Below are positions 38,440 through 47,397 of a stretch of 64,000 nt of DNA, piece by piece (within the stretch, counting starts at the first letter, position 1; the number at the start of each line of letters is the position of its first letter). This stretch comes from an uncultured Lachnospiraceae bacterium. Its GTDB lineage: Bacteria; Bacillota; Clostridia; Lachnospirales; Lachnospiraceae. The stretch covers positions 47,835 through 111,834 of the forward strand of contig CANREB010000004.1 of the NCBI GenBank assembly GCA_947629525.1. Direction: 5' to 3'. Under the pieces are notes generated by a model that had not been told where the DNA came from, made no database searches, and was given only the letters and a program-made list of their open reading frames with translations. The position numbers were made by a program, and so were the translations under genes.

Positions 38440-39930
38440 TTATTTAGTCTCGAGTTCAAACCAGAACTCTACGCCATTTGTATAATTGATAACACCGTAC
38501 TGCTGATTTATGGATTCCATAATAGCCTTTACGATTGATAATCCGACACCGCTGCCGCCGTACTCCCTTGTCCTTGCCTTATCGACCTTGTAAAATTTAT
38601 CCCATATATAGGGAAGCGATTCGTCGGGAATAGGCTCGCCCGTATTAAATACGCTTATCCTTACTTTGTTTTTTGTTTCGTTGTCTAAACGGTATTTTAT
38701 CTCTATTATTTTATCGCCGTCTGCATGGTTTATCGCGTTGCTGAAAAAGTTTCTGACCACTTCTTCAACCTTAAATTCATCCGACCACACATAAATAGGC
38801 TCTGATTTTTCTACTTGTAATTTTATATCATTTTGGCTGATAAGTATATCGGCAGAATGTAAAAAATTCTGAATGAGCGCCACAATATCAAAGCGTTCCA
38901 TCGTTACCACATCATTGCCAAACTCAAGCTGGTTAAGATCCAGCAGTTTCCTGACCAGATTATTCATTTTGCCCGACTCGTCGATTATGACGTCGCAGTA
39001 AAATTCCCTGCTTTCCTTATCATCATCGTTAATTCCTTCTTTAAGCCCCTCCGCATACCCCTGAATAAGCGCGATAGGCGTCTTAAGTTCATGGGAAACG
39101 TTCGAGAGGAACTCTTTGCGCATCTCGTCTATCTGCTCTTTTTTTTCTATGTCGCGCTTTAATTCGTTGTTGGCGGTTTTTAATTCGGAAATCGTACTCT
39201 CCAACGCAGCTGACAATTCGTTGATGTGCTCACCAAGCAAGTCTATCTCATTTTGTCCGCGGCTTACATATTTAGTCTCAAAGTCGAGATTGGTCATCTT
39301 CTCGGAAATATCTTTTAGCTGCATTATCGGTTTTGTGATATGCGTAGTCACAAACCATATGATAAGCGCGCTAAGCAGCGTCGCCGCCACTCCCACATAC
39401 GCCAGAAAACGGTTAGCGATCTTAACGCTGTCCCGTATACCCTCCAATGGTGAGCGTACCAAAAAAAGGTTGCCGTTGTCAAGTACCCCCCACATCTCAA
39501 GATACTCTGTATCAGTCACCATATCCATCGCTGTGGCTATTATGAATTTATCATTTTCCTCAAGATATTCAAGCTGCGGGTCAGGGTCAAAAAAATTATC
39601 GTAAAGCCTGCGGATAAGCATTTCGGTATAACGCGAGCTTGACTTGATAGTCGTTGACTCGGCGTCTATTACGAGTACGCTTATATTGTACATATCGCAT
39701 ATCTTACGAAGCTGCAGGTCAAATTCTTCCGAACTTATGTCACCGTTGACAGTCGCCTCGTTTATGCTCACATACGCGTTGTTTATAACATTTTTTTTAT
39801 TATTTATGTAAAAACTTTCGAGGAAAAAATTATTTACAGTCCAGCAAAGCACTATAGTACCTGCCATAACCACTATAAATATAAGGGCTATCTGCTGTTT
39901 TATGGAATATTTCATGTTTTTGCCTTTCAT
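38440..39930 (-). CDS. Sensor histidine kinase
   Basis: A 496-residue membrane kinase: first helix IALIFIVVMAGTIVLCW, an outer domain of about 130 residues, a second helix (AYVGVAATLLSALIIWFV), HAMP, phospho-His region FLSNVSHELKTPIALIQGYA and ATP domain (NAINHAD, GSGVGLSIVKAI). It starts at the base after the response-regulator stop. The signal is unknown. Confidence 0.95.
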   Translation of the reverse strand: MKGKNMKYSIKQQIALIFIVVMAGTIVLCWTVNNFFLESFYINNKKNVINNAYVSINEATVNGDISSEEFDLQLRKICDMYNISVLVIDAESTTIKSSSRYTEMLIRRLYDNFFDPDPQLEYLEENDKFIIATAMDMVTDTEYLEMWGVLDNGNLFLVRSPLEGIRDSVKIANRFLAYVGVAATLLSALIIWFVTTHITKPIMQLKDISEKMTNLDFETKYVSRGQNEIDLLGEHINELSAALESTISELKTANNELKRDIEKKEQIDEMRKEFLSNVSHELKTPIALIQGYAEGLKEGINDDDKESREFYCDVIIDESGKMNNLVRKLLDLNQLEFGNDVVTMERFDIVALIQNFLHSADILISQNDIKLQVEKSEPIYVWSDEFKVEEVVRNFFSNAINHADGDKIIEIKYRLDNETKNKVRISVFNTGEPIPDESLPYIWDKFYKVDKARTREYGGSGVGLSIVKAIMESINQQYGVINYTNGVEFWFELETK

Positions 39931-40611
39931 TTATACCTCTAGCTTATAGCCCATACCCCACACTGTTTTTATCATATCGCCTTTTGCACCCATCTTGCTC
40001 CTGAGCTTCTTAACATGGGTATCAATAGTCCTTGCATCGCCAAAATAATCATAATCCCAGACACTGTTCAGGATTTTTTCTCTTGAAAGCGCTATTCCTT
40101 TATTTTCAACAAAAAAAGTCAGCAGCTCAAACTCCTTGAAACTCAGATCGATAGGATTTCCGTCTATAGTTACCACATGTGCCGCCTTGTCTATCACTAT
40201 CCCGCCGCACTCTATGCTGCCGTCCTCCGCAGCCTGATTTGTACGCCGCAGTATCGCTCCGACGCGTGCCATCAGTATTTTAGGGCTGAACGGTTTAGAT
40301 ATATATTCATCAACTCCGAGTTCAAATCCCTGAAGCTCGTCTCTCTCGTCAGCCCTTGCGGTCAGCATTATAATAGGCACTTTGGAATAGTTGCGTATCT
40401 CACGGCACACCTGCCATCCGTCAAGCTTAGGCATCATCACGTCAAGGATTATCAGCGCAATATCCTGATTTTCAAAAAATACGTCAAGTGCCTCGCTTCC
40501 GTCACCTGCCTCCAAAACTTCGTAATCCTCTTTTATAAGGAAGTCCCTGACAAGCTTTCTCATTCTGCTCTCGTCGTCAACCACAAGTATCTTCAGCCTG
40601 TTCAACGCCAT
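39931..40611 (-). CDS. OmpR/PhoB-family response regulator
   Basis: A 226-residue regulator: receiver (VVDDESRMRKLV, phospho-Asp in LIILDVMMPKLDGWQV, LTARAD, KPFSP) and winged-helix output (LSFKEFELLTFFVENKGIAL, DTHVKKLRSKMG). It is paired with the kinase that follows. A GGAGGGG site precedes ATG. Confidence 0.96.
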   Translation of the reverse strand: MALNRLKILVVDDESRMRKLVRDFLIKEDYEVLEAGDGSEALDVFFENQDIALIILDVMMPKLDGWQVCREIRNYSKVPIIMLTARADERDELQGFELGVDEYISKPFSPKILMARVGAILRRTNQAAEDGSIECGGIVIDKAAHVVTIDGNPIDLSFKEFELLTFFVENKGIALSREKILNSVWDYDYFGDARTIDTHVKKLRSKMGAKGDMIKTVWGMGYKLEV

Positions 40612-40619
40612 CCCCTCCG

Positions 40620-41198
40620 TTATTCCGTAATCATAAGCTCTCTTTCTTTTTCACGGACTGCCTGCTCGCGTTCCGTAAGCTGCTGCTCCCAATACGCGTA
40701 TCTGTCTTTTACCGCTTTTTCATAATTGAGCACATTCGGATTGGACGATCCCTTATATGCTATCAGGAACAAAAGCACAACTAAAGCCGCCAGTACCGCA
40801 TTTGCACACAATAAAATACGTTTGGTAAAAAACTCTTTATCTCTTTTGGGTCTTTCTTTTTTCTTTTTAGTGCTTGCCTTGACCCTTTCGACCGCGGGCG
40901 CCGTGCTTTCCCTGAAACTGTACACGCCCTGCACGGGTATGTCGTATATGTCTCCATCAAAACCGGCGGCGTTATTAAGGCAGCGCTGCAGCTTTTTCAA
41001 AAAATCGTAACCCACGGGGGTCTTGAATACTCTGTTTTCTATTGCTTTTTTGTATACGGCGTACACCATATTGGTGTTATTATAGTCCAACTTTGCTTCA
41101 AGGTTCTTTATCCTGATCTGCTCGTTTTTTGCAAGCCGTGCATCATTATCAGTACCAAACTGAAATCCGTCAACAACCCAATCCGTTTTGTCTGCCAT
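40620..41198 (-). CDS. Single-pass membrane protein with coiled-coil ends, unknown function
   Basis: A 192-residue protein: soluble N-terminal domain (about 1-110), basic stretch KASTKKKKERPKRDKE, one transmembrane helix (LLCANAVLAALVVLLFLIAY) and a short charged helix (QQLTEREQAVREKERELM). It lies between the HPt gene and the response regulator, suggesting a link to signalling. No family recognised. Confidence 0.8.
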   Translation of the reverse strand: MADKTDWVVDGFQFGTDNDARLAKNEQIRIKNLEAKLDYNNTNMVYAVYKKAIENRVFKTPVGYDFLKKLQRCLNNAAGFDGDIYDIPVQGVYSFRESTAPAVERVKASTKKKKERPKRDKEFFTKRILLCANAVLAALVVLLFLIAYKGSSNPNVLNYEKAVKDRYAYWEQQLTEREQAVREKERELMITE

Positions 41199-41215
41199 TA
41201 AAGCTATCCCCGCCT

Positions 41216-41566
41216 TTATAAATCCTCTATGATCTTATAAGTTTCCTTATAGAGCTCATCCAGTTTTTCCATCTCGTTTCCAATGGACATATCCTGACTT
41301 CTGAGCTTCTCGACCATCGGTATTAAAAGTTCATATATCCTGTTTATACCGAGATTGGAAACAAATCCTTTCATGGTATGTGCCGCCTTGAAAGCATCGC
41401 TGCAGTTTTCCTGCGCAAATGCCTCCTTTAAATTTTCATAACTTGAGTCATCCAAAAATTTTTTAAGGCACTTTTTGTACAACGCTTCATTGTTCAGAAA
41501 TCTTCTCATAGTGCCGTCTACATCAAAACCATAGCTTTCCAATAAATCTTTTTCACTTTTTTCCAT
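41216..41566 (-). CDS. Stand-alone HPt (histidine phosphotransfer) domain protein
   Basis: 116 residues from MEKSEKDLLESYGFDVDGTM, start set by CAGGAGG. The HPt histidine is in DAFKAAHTMKGFVSNLGI. Such proteins relay phosphate between receiver domains. It sits 22 bases after cheA, which has its own HPt domain, so it may branch phosphate flow to the response regulator or CheV. Confidence 0.85.
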   Translation of the reverse strand: MEKSEKDLLESYGFDVDGTMRRFLNNEALYKKCLKKFLDDSSYENLKEAFAQENCSDAFKAAHTMKGFVSNLGINRIYELLIPMVEKLRSQDMSIGNEMEKLDELYKETYKIIEDL

Positions 41567-41588
41567 GGCAGCGCCTCCTGACATATAA

Positions 41589-43730
41589 TTAATATGCATC
41601 CTGCATTAAACCGCTAACATCCAAAATAAGAGCTATACTGCCGTCTCCAAGCTGTGTGCAGCCCGAAATGCCGTGTACTTTCTTGACGTATGAAGGTATA
41701 GGCTTGACCACGATCTCCTGAGTGCCTATAAGCTCATCAATAAGTACGCACAATGTATTGTTTTCGTATTCAAGCAGAAGCATAACACCGTCTTCAATAT
41801 TTGTAACCGCTCCGTCAAGCTTGTATTTCTGGCTAAGGCGCAGTATAGGATAACATTCGCCGCGTATCATTATGTATTCTTCACCGTTAGGCTCATGTAT
41901 AAGCTTATCTTCAGTTACCCTTATAAATTCCTTTATGGCGGAAGTTTCCATTACGAACTTGGTATTTCCGTTCCTCATTACGATGCCGTCTATGATAGCC
42001 ATTGTAAGAGGTATCTTCATCGTCATCGTGGTTCCCTGACCCTCGACCGACTCGATATCAAGCACGCCGCCTATCTTCTGTATGTTTTTGACTACTACGT
42101 CCATACCAACGCCTCGTCCCGAAAACTCCGTAACCTTTTCTTTCGTTGAAAATCCCGGATATGTGATGAACTGGAATATCTCCTTGTCGGTGTAATCACT
42201 CTCAACTCTGTTATCGGGAAGGATGCCATTCTCCCATGCTTTCTTGTAAAGCTTATTGCGGCTGAGTCCTTTGCCGTTGTCGCGCACGGATATCCATACT
42301 TTGCCGCCCTCGTTCTTAGCCTCAAGAGTAACTTTTGCTTTTTCCGTCTTGCCTGCGGCTTCTCTTTCCTCTTTTGTCTCAATGCCGTGATCTACGGAAT
42401 TACGCACAAGGTGCATCAGAGGATCTGAGATATTTTCAATAATGTTCTTGTCCACTTCCGTATTGTCGCCAATCATTTCAAACTCTATGTCTTTATTAAG
42501 CTTTCTTGACATGTCGAATACAGTCCTGTTCATCTTCTGGAATGTGTTCGTAAGCGGCATCATACGCATAGACATGATAAGTTCCTGCATCTCTGTCGTA
42601 ATCTTTGATAGCTGCGACGCTGCTTTTTGGAAATTCGACAGGTCAAGGTTGGGCACTTGAAGATCCGGATTTTGAAGGACTACCGATTCCGCGATGACCA
42701 TTTCACCCATAAGGTTCATAAGCAAATTCATCTTGTCTATGCTGACGCTCATAAAAGACTGCTTATGTTCCTTTTTCTTCTTGCCTTTTGTTATCTGTTT
42801 TGCTTTGCCTGCTTCTTTCTGAATAACATAGTCACCGGGTTGAGGTTCCGCCTTGGCATTGTCCTCCGCCTCACGCGTTTCGCTCTGCTCAGTCTCGACG
42901 GGCGCAGCCTGTATCGGGGCATCCGAAAAGCCCATCTCAAACTCCTGCCTGCTGCATTCCGTTATATCTATATTCTTTATCTCCGATGTGGTGTCCAAAA
43001 GCTCGCGCAGCTTTTCTTCGGTAAAACTGCCTTGGACAAGCATACGAAAACCATCCTCAAGTATAACATTTGAGGAATCCTCGTTCGTCAGTATATCATC
43101 GGGTGAATAATGTACGTTCTCGGTAAATTCCTTAAGGGCATATGTTGCGGAATACGCTCTCAGGTTGCACATCTGAGTGTCAGGATTATATGTTATCCTT
43201 ATGCGGAAAAATTTATCGTCGCCCGAAACCTGCGGCGCAATATAAAACTGGTTCGGTCCAAGATTTATATTTGCGGCTTCCACTTTGGGTTCTTCCTTTT
43301 TTTCCGTGTCCGAAGAAGAGTCGCCTTTAAGTCTGTTCAGGAAGTCGTTCATAGTGCTCATAAGCTCTGAATTATCGCCGTCGGGATCGTTGCCGTCCTT
43401 TATCTTATCCATCTCGCCGTTGATGAAATCAAGCACTTGGAAAATTATGTCAGACAACTCCATATGCGGCTCATCTATACCTAAATTCTCTCTGAGATAA
43501 TAGAAAATATCTTCAAGCTTATGCGACACTTTCATGATGTTATCATACCTCATAACACCGGAAGACCCTTTTATAGTGTGCATTATCCTGAATATTTCAT
43601 TTATATTATTCTCGTCAAAGGCGTCATCGTCTTTGGTCTCAAGTATGATCTCTTCAAGCTTTTCCAATAACTGCCCGTTTTCATACAGGTACATATCCAC
43701 CATACTGTCTACGCTAAATTCCTCAGCCAT
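41589..43730 (-). CDS. cheA: Chemotaxis histidine kinase CheA
   Basis: A 713-residue CheA. HPt domain with phospho-His in IFRIMHTIKGSSGVMRYDNI, a middle region (about 150-300) with P2-like and linker sequence, dimer domain (SIDKMNLLMNLMGEMVIAES), ATP domain (DPLMHLVRNSVDHGIE, DNGKGL, FSGRGVGMDVV) and C-terminal CheW domain (LLLEYENNTLCVLIDELIGT). It phosphorylates CheY-like partners in response to chemoreceptors. First gene of the signalling block. Confidence 0.96.
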   Translation of the reverse strand: MAEEFSVDSMVDMYLYENGQLLEKLEEIILETKDDDAFDENNINEIFRIMHTIKGSSGVMRYDNIMKVSHKLEDIFYYLRENLGIDEPHMELSDIIFQVLDFINGEMDKIKDGNDPDGDNSELMSTMNDFLNRLKGDSSSDTEKKEEPKVEAANINLGPNQFYIAPQVSGDDKFFRIRITYNPDTQMCNLRAYSATYALKEFTENVHYSPDDILTNEDSSNVILEDGFRMLVQGSFTEEKLRELLDTTSEIKNIDITECSRQEFEMGFSDAPIQAAPVETEQSETREAEDNAKAEPQPGDYVIQKEAGKAKQITKGKKKKEHKQSFMSVSIDKMNLLMNLMGEMVIAESVVLQNPDLQVPNLDLSNFQKAASQLSKITTEMQELIMSMRMMPLTNTFQKMNRTVFDMSRKLNKDIEFEMIGDNTEVDKNIIENISDPLMHLVRNSVDHGIETKEEREAAGKTEKAKVTLEAKNEGGKVWISVRDNGKGLSRNKLYKKAWENGILPDNRVESDYTDKEIFQFITYPGFSTKEKVTEFSGRGVGMDVVVKNIQKIGGVLDIESVEGQGTTMTMKIPLTMAIIDGIVMRNGNTKFVMETSAIKEFIRVTEDKLIHEPNGEEYIMIRGECYPILRLSQKYKLDGAVTNIEDGVMLLLEYENNTLCVLIDELIGTQEIVVKPIPSYVKKVHGISGCTQLGDGSIALILDVSGLMQDAY

Positions 43731-43875
43731 TTTGGCACTCCTTCCGTTTCTAAACCTTTTATCTTCTTTATAATTTTATATCCAATCAGGTCAATAGTCA
43801 ATCTTTTCTGAAATTTTTGATATCTTTAATCCTGATGCCTTTGAGCATATATTGAACATATATATAGAGAAAAAT

Positions 43876-43904
43876 TTGACATTTCGCGCTTTAATAATTA
43901 TAAT
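43876..43904 (+). promoter_or_regulatory. Consensus sigma-A promoter of the SGNH hydrolase gene
   Basis: TTGACA and TATAAT, both perfect, separated by 17 bases and 45 bases upstream of the start codon. Confidence 0.85.
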
Positions 43905-43949
43905 GTTTAAAAACATAAAAATAAATTATTTATATGATGAGGTATTTAT

Positions 43950-44906
43950 ATGTCTTTAAAAAATATCAGAAAAACAAACTATGTATATTCATTGATATTA
44001 ATGTTTCTGTTCGCCATGGTACTGGCGCCTGCGACTGCCTATGCCCACGAGGGCGATGTAGTGATCGTGACGTCTTCGCCGACAGACAGCATTACCGTGC
44101 AGCCCGTCACTGTACAGCCTGCCACCATACAGCCGCTTACAGGTGCGTCAATTGCACAGGAAAGCCTTCCGTCAAGCCTTATCGAAGAGCTTTATACATA
44201 TCTGGTAGACAGCTTTACCGTCGGGCTTATTGATGAGAACAAATATAATGAAATATTAAACAGCGGTTATATTTCGGAAAACGCCTTTTTCTCGCACTCA
44301 GTATTTGTAGGCGACTCGCTTACGGTTGGATTTGACCAGTACTGCAGCAGCCACAGCGACTCGGTAAAAACAGACACTACATATTTTCTTGCAAGAGTCA
44401 GCTGTTCGGCAAAAGTAGCAATCTCCTCTAACGCACTCTCAAAACATTCGGGAATAATGCCAATATATAACGGGAACGTCACATATATAGAGGATGCCGT
44501 CGCCCAAATGTCGGACGTAAACAAGGTCTTCATATGCTTCGGTGTAAACGATTTGGTCGGAAGCACTCCCGAACAGTTTATATCAAGTATGCAGACACTG
44601 ATATCCCGCATATTGGAAAAGAGGCCCGATGTAAGTATCTATGTAATGTCTGTTCCCTGTGTAATGTCTGATGTCAACAAGGGAAACCTTAATAATTACA
44701 ATATCCAGTTATCAAACATACTGTTACAGGATATGTGCCGTACATCAGGGTGGGGCTTTATCAACCTTACGGAATATATAATGTGTCCTGACACGTCGCT
44801 TCGCCCCGATTTCTGCTCTGACGGCTATGTGCATGAGAACAGTTCGGCATATTCCGTGTGGAACAAAGTTTTAAAAAATTACGCGTTTTCTGAAATCGTC
44901 AAATGA
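43950..44906 (+). CDS. Secreted SGNH/GDSL-like hydrolase
   Basis: A 318-residue exported protein with a signal peptide (YSLILMFLFAMVLAPATAYA). A Pro/Thr/Val-rich linker is followed by the SGNH domain: nucleophile block FVGDSLTVGFD, the FGVNDLVG block with Asn, and a C-terminal DGYVHENSSAY with Asp-x2-His. Such enzymes are esterases or acyl-hydrolases on the cell surface. It overlaps the convergent kinase-like gene by 28 bases. Confidence 0.88.
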   Translation: MSLKNIRKTNYVYSLILMFLFAMVLAPATAYAHEGDVVIVTSSPTDSITVQPVTVQPATIQPLTGASIAQESLPSSLIEELYTYLVDSFTVGLIDENKYNEILNSGYISENAFFSHSVFVGDSLTVGFDQYCSSHSDSVKTDTTYFLARVSCSAKVAISSNALSKHSGIMPIYNGNVTYIEDAVAQMSDVNKVFICFGVNDLVGSTPEQFISSMQTLISRILEKRPDVSIYVMSVPCVMSDVNKGNLNNYNIQLSNILLQDMCRTSGWGFINLTEYIMCPDTSLRPDFCSDGYVHENSSAYSVWNKVLKNYAFSEIVK

Positions 44907-45688
44907 CGGAAATTCATAAAACCTTCTTCCGTGCTCTGTTCGGACGATGCCACCTTGACAGGTATGAATTTTTCCTTACCGTTAATTGCTTTTTCGAGTA
45001 ATTCGCTGCCTGTATTGAGCGTCCATCTTCCGTTATTTTCGTTTACCGTAACGCCGCCTCCCTCTTCGGGGTTTGCGCCGGCGTTATTTTTTATTGACGT
45101 CGGATTAAGCTCCATCAACCGCTCAAATGCGCCGTTTTTGTACTCTTCCATTCTTTTAAGTATCTCATCCGCTATCTCCGCAGGCGAAGCGCTCGTGCTT
45201 TCTATCACAAGATCATAGTTGCTCATATCGTAATAATCAATACCGTATATATCCTTATAACGCACTGTTTCAAGGCGTTGACGGTTGATAAGCGCCTTTC
45301 TGCATTCCGCCTGTGTGGCGTATGATTCCGAATTGGCACGCACACTGTCATTATATACTCTTCTGCTCGCCTCATCTATGTCCGTGATTACAAATACTTT
45401 AAAGCTTTTCGGTGCAAAATGCCACGCAAGGCGCGAGTCAAACACTATCATATCCTTTTCCTCGCCTATTTTTGTGGTGGTGTCGTCTATCATCTTGTCG
45501 ATAGAGCGGTCGCCCTTGCTTGCCGCCTCATTTACCTGCTTATTAAACTCCTCTACCGACAGTCCCCTGTCCATGGCGATCTGCCTGAATATCTGACCCG
45601 TCGAGAAGATTTCATATCCTCTTTCTTTCAGTATCTTCGCAACACTTGATTTACCGCTTCCAAGATTTCCCGTGATAGTGATATTCAT
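44879..45688 (-). CDS. Cytidylate-kinase-like NTPase
   Basis: A 269-residue P-loop protein: MNITITGNLGSGKSSVAKIL, then ILKERGYEIFSTGQIFRQIA and VFDSRLAWHFAPKSFKVFV, the pattern of the cytidylate-kinase-like family. The C-terminal 100 residues are an extension not found in CMP kinases. Probably a nucleoside-monophosphate-kinase-fold enzyme; substrate unassigned. Confidence 0.85.
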   Translation of the reverse strand: MNITITGNLGSGKSSVAKILKERGYEIFSTGQIFRQIAMDRGLSVEEFNKQVNEAASKGDRSIDKMIDDTTTKIGEEKDMIVFDSRLAWHFAPKSFKVFVITDIDEASRRVYNDSVRANSESYATQAECRKALINRQRLETVRYKDIYGIDYYDMSNYDLVIESTSASPAEIADEILKRMEEYKNGAFERLMELNPTSIKNNAGANPEEGGGVTVNENNGRWTLNTGSELLEKAINGKEKFIPVKVASSEQSTEEGFMNFRHLTISENA

Positions 45689-45871
45689 ACTTACCTCATT
45701 TCCGCGCTGTTATCTGCGCACATCATATATACTGATACAGGGCGATCTCGCCTCTGCACTGCCGCTTCCCAATTAAATCGTATTAATAGAATTATACTTC
45801 AATGAGACTGCCTAGTAAAGAAGTTTGATCTAAAATGTCAATTTTTTTGTTTTAATTTTTACAAAATTATC

Positions 45872-45900
45872 TTGACACGGCACACTGTTTTTGTTAATAT
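45872..45900 (+). promoter_or_regulatory. Promoter of ssrA
   Basis: TTGACA (45872-45877) and TAATAT (45895-45900) with a 17-base spacer, 20 bases before the mature 5' end. Confidence 0.8.
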
Positions 45901-45919
45901 TAACATACTTGATTTATGA

Positions 45920-46263
45920 GGGGTAGTAAAGGTTTCGACAGGGAATCTGAAGATGGAGAAGCAAGCCGCAGGTATGCGTCAAATCCACAATTAAAATTAA
46001 ACGCTGAAGATAATTTAGCATACGCAGCCTAATGGCTGCTGTCTGACCTAGCGCACCTACACGTTAGGATTCAGGCATCGATTATGTAGGAAACGACACT
46101 TACAAAGCTTTGAGTATGTGGGCGTATTATGAAGCTACTGACCATACAGGGGTGTTGATTCGCCTGTACGGAAGGGAAACGGGCTTGCCCGAAACGATCG
46201 ACTAAGCTTGTAGAAGTACATGGGATGGTTTTTTGGACACGGGTTCGACTCCCGTCTACTCCA
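45920..46263 (+). ncRNA. ssrA: Transfer-messenger RNA (tmRNA)
   Basis: A 344-nt tmRNA. The 5' GGGGTAG pairs with 3' CTACTCC; GGTTTCGACAGGG near the 5' end and GGGTTCGACTCCCG at the 3' end form the tRNA-like domain. The tag frame ends AEDNLAYAA before TAA at about 46,030. CCA is not encoded. It rescues stalled ribosomes and tags products for degradation. Its 3' end is the left boundary of the integrated element and remains intact. Confidence 0.97.
46232..46263 (+). other. Probable attachment site (attL core) at the ssrA 3' end
   Basis: The chromosomal-type base composition ends exactly at the tmRNA 3' end, the usual target of tyrosine integrases. The core would be the T-arm and acceptor end (GGGTTCGACTCCCG onwards). 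The second copy (attR) and the integrase are outside the window, so this is inferred. Confidence 0.6.
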
Positions 46264-46364
46264 GTAATGAGAATGCTTGAAAATGCGGTGTTTTCGACAT
46301 TCTTTTTATTTTTACAGATTAAAAATGCCGTTTCAAACCGTTTTAAACCGTTCCAAATCATATG

Positions 46365-46400
46365 AATTGTGGTCAAAATTGTGGTCAAAATTGTGGTCAA
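46365..46400 (+). repeat. Three tandem copies of a 12-bp unit
   Basis: AATTGTGGTCAA occurs three times head to tail about 100 bases inside the element. Three AAACCGTT-like repeats lie just before it (46328-46356). Position next to the attachment site suggests arm-type binding sites for the integrase. Confidence 0.6.
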
Positions 46401-46549
46401 AATTTATTTATAAAATGTCAAGGCAAATCAGATTATTTAATAATTAAAATTCGTTTTAGATTTGAGTTTTAGTAAAAATAATAATAAAATTGAAATGTAA
46501 GACGAATAAACCTATTAAAATATTCTTTTACTAAAAAAATAATGATCTA

Positions 46550-46567
46550 AATAGCGATATATTAAAT
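46550..46567 (+). repeat. Crossover site copy 1
   Basis: ATAGCGATATATTAAAT (46551-46567), preceded by TAA, at the 5' edge of cassette 1. Identical over 17 bp to copy 2. Confidence 0.7.
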
Positions 46568-46837
46568 TTTGGCAATTTATCACAGTCAAAGATAGTATTA
46601 AGTTACTCTGCAAGAAATGCTGCTAACACGGGATCATCAATGAGTATAACAGTTCCTAAAGAACTAGTAGATCTAGGATTTATAAAATATTCAATGAGTG
46701 CCTCAGGTCAAAACCCTTCATATACTCCTGCTCAATCGGGAACTATGAATGGAGCCACCACCTTAACCGTTGGATTAGGAGCAATCCAAACGTCAGTAAA
46801 CTATGCAAGTGCCTCTATCACAATTAGCACACAATAA
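46550..46837 (+). other. Silent 3' gene cassette 1 (alternative C-terminus, tail-fibre-like)
   Basis: An open frame of about 95 codons with no start codon; an in-frame stop lies just upstream (46532). It begins at the shared site (NSDILN) and reads NFGNLSQSKIVLSYSARN, later VDLGFIKYSMSASGQ, ending SASITISTQ. Gly/Ser/Thr/Asn-rich composition suits a phage adhesin tip. It could be expressed only if recombined behind a constant N-terminal part, which is not in the window. Confidence 0.7.
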
Positions 46838-46841
46838 TTAC

Positions 46842-47102
46842 TATAGCGATATATTAAATCCTAATGATTATCCTGATACTTTAAATTTCACGGCAAACAC
46901 CTATGATTGGAACACAACAGGTCAGGTAGTAGCTCAGTTGTCACTCCCAACGATGCTATTTTTAGCTAAGATATATAAAAAATATACTATTAGTCACTCT
47001 ATGTATGACGATGAAAGCGGAGTATATACAGGACAAGTGTTTAATGGTATTACGAGTGTTGCATGTAAAGCTGGTGAATCGGTAACTCTTGCATTAGTTT
47101 TT
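46842..47102 (+). other. Silent 3' gene cassette 2 (alternative C-terminus)
   Basis: Starts 5 bases after the stop of cassette 1 at an identical 17-bp site (YSDILN). It reads NPNDYPDTLNFTANTYDW, FLAKIYKKYT, ESVTLALVFVE. It aligns with cassette 3 at SDI, PDT and LAKIY, so both are versions of the same domain. The frame stays open to 47222 through the antisense of cassette 3, so the true 3' end is uncertain and the two cassettes may be fused tail to tail. Confidence 0.65.
46843..46859 (+). repeat. Crossover site copy 2
   Basis: ATAGCGATATATTAAAT, identical to copy 1, at the 5' edge of cassette 2. Confidence 0.7.
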
Positions 47103-47330
47103 GTAGAATGTCACAACATAAAAGGGATTGCCATACGAAACGTCACCGCTATCAATTTGTTGCCCAGTATAGGCTGTCTTACCAACATAGTTGGTAGAAT
47201 AATAATGATATATTTTTGCTAACCCTGCGTTTGCTGCAAGGATTATTCGTCTACTGCCTGTCTGCGTAACAGTAGGTGTAGAAACAGTCCATGTGTCAGG
47301 AAAACCCGATTCATCTATAATATCGCTATT
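47094..47330 (-). other. Silent 3' gene cassette 3, inverted orientation
   Basis: On the minus strand an open frame of 78 codons starts at the inverted copy of the site (NSDIID) and reads ESGFPDTWTVSTPTVTQTGS, AANAGLAKIYHYYST, ending NPFYVVTFYKN before TAA. Its similarity to cassette 2 (SDI, PDT, LAKIY) in opposite orientation is the strongest sign of an inversion system. Confidence 0.7.
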
Positions 47331-47332
47331 TA
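47320..47332 (-). repeat. Crossover site copy 3 (inverted)
   Basis: On the minus strand TAAATAGCGATAT matches copy 1 over 13 bp and marks the 5' edge of cassette 3; the next bases (TATAG) diverge. Confidence 0.65.
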
Positions 47333-47397
47333 ATTATGTTTAACCGTAAACTTTACATCATAAATTTTTCTATACCAATTTATTGTAAAATAATATA

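Noticed and set aside
46071..46400. Minus-strand 109-codon frame across the tmRNA 3' end
   Set aside because: It is the antisense of ssrA plus the 12-bp tandem repeat (giving a TTILTTILTT-type start) and has no ribosome binding site.
46365..46400. Tandem 12-bp repeats as a CRISPR array
   Set aside because: There are no spacers between copies and no cas genes nearby.
46640..46837. Cassette 1 as an independent gene starting at ATG 46640
   Set aside because: The frame is open back to the shared crossover site and the ATG has no ribosome binding site, so a cassette is the better reading.
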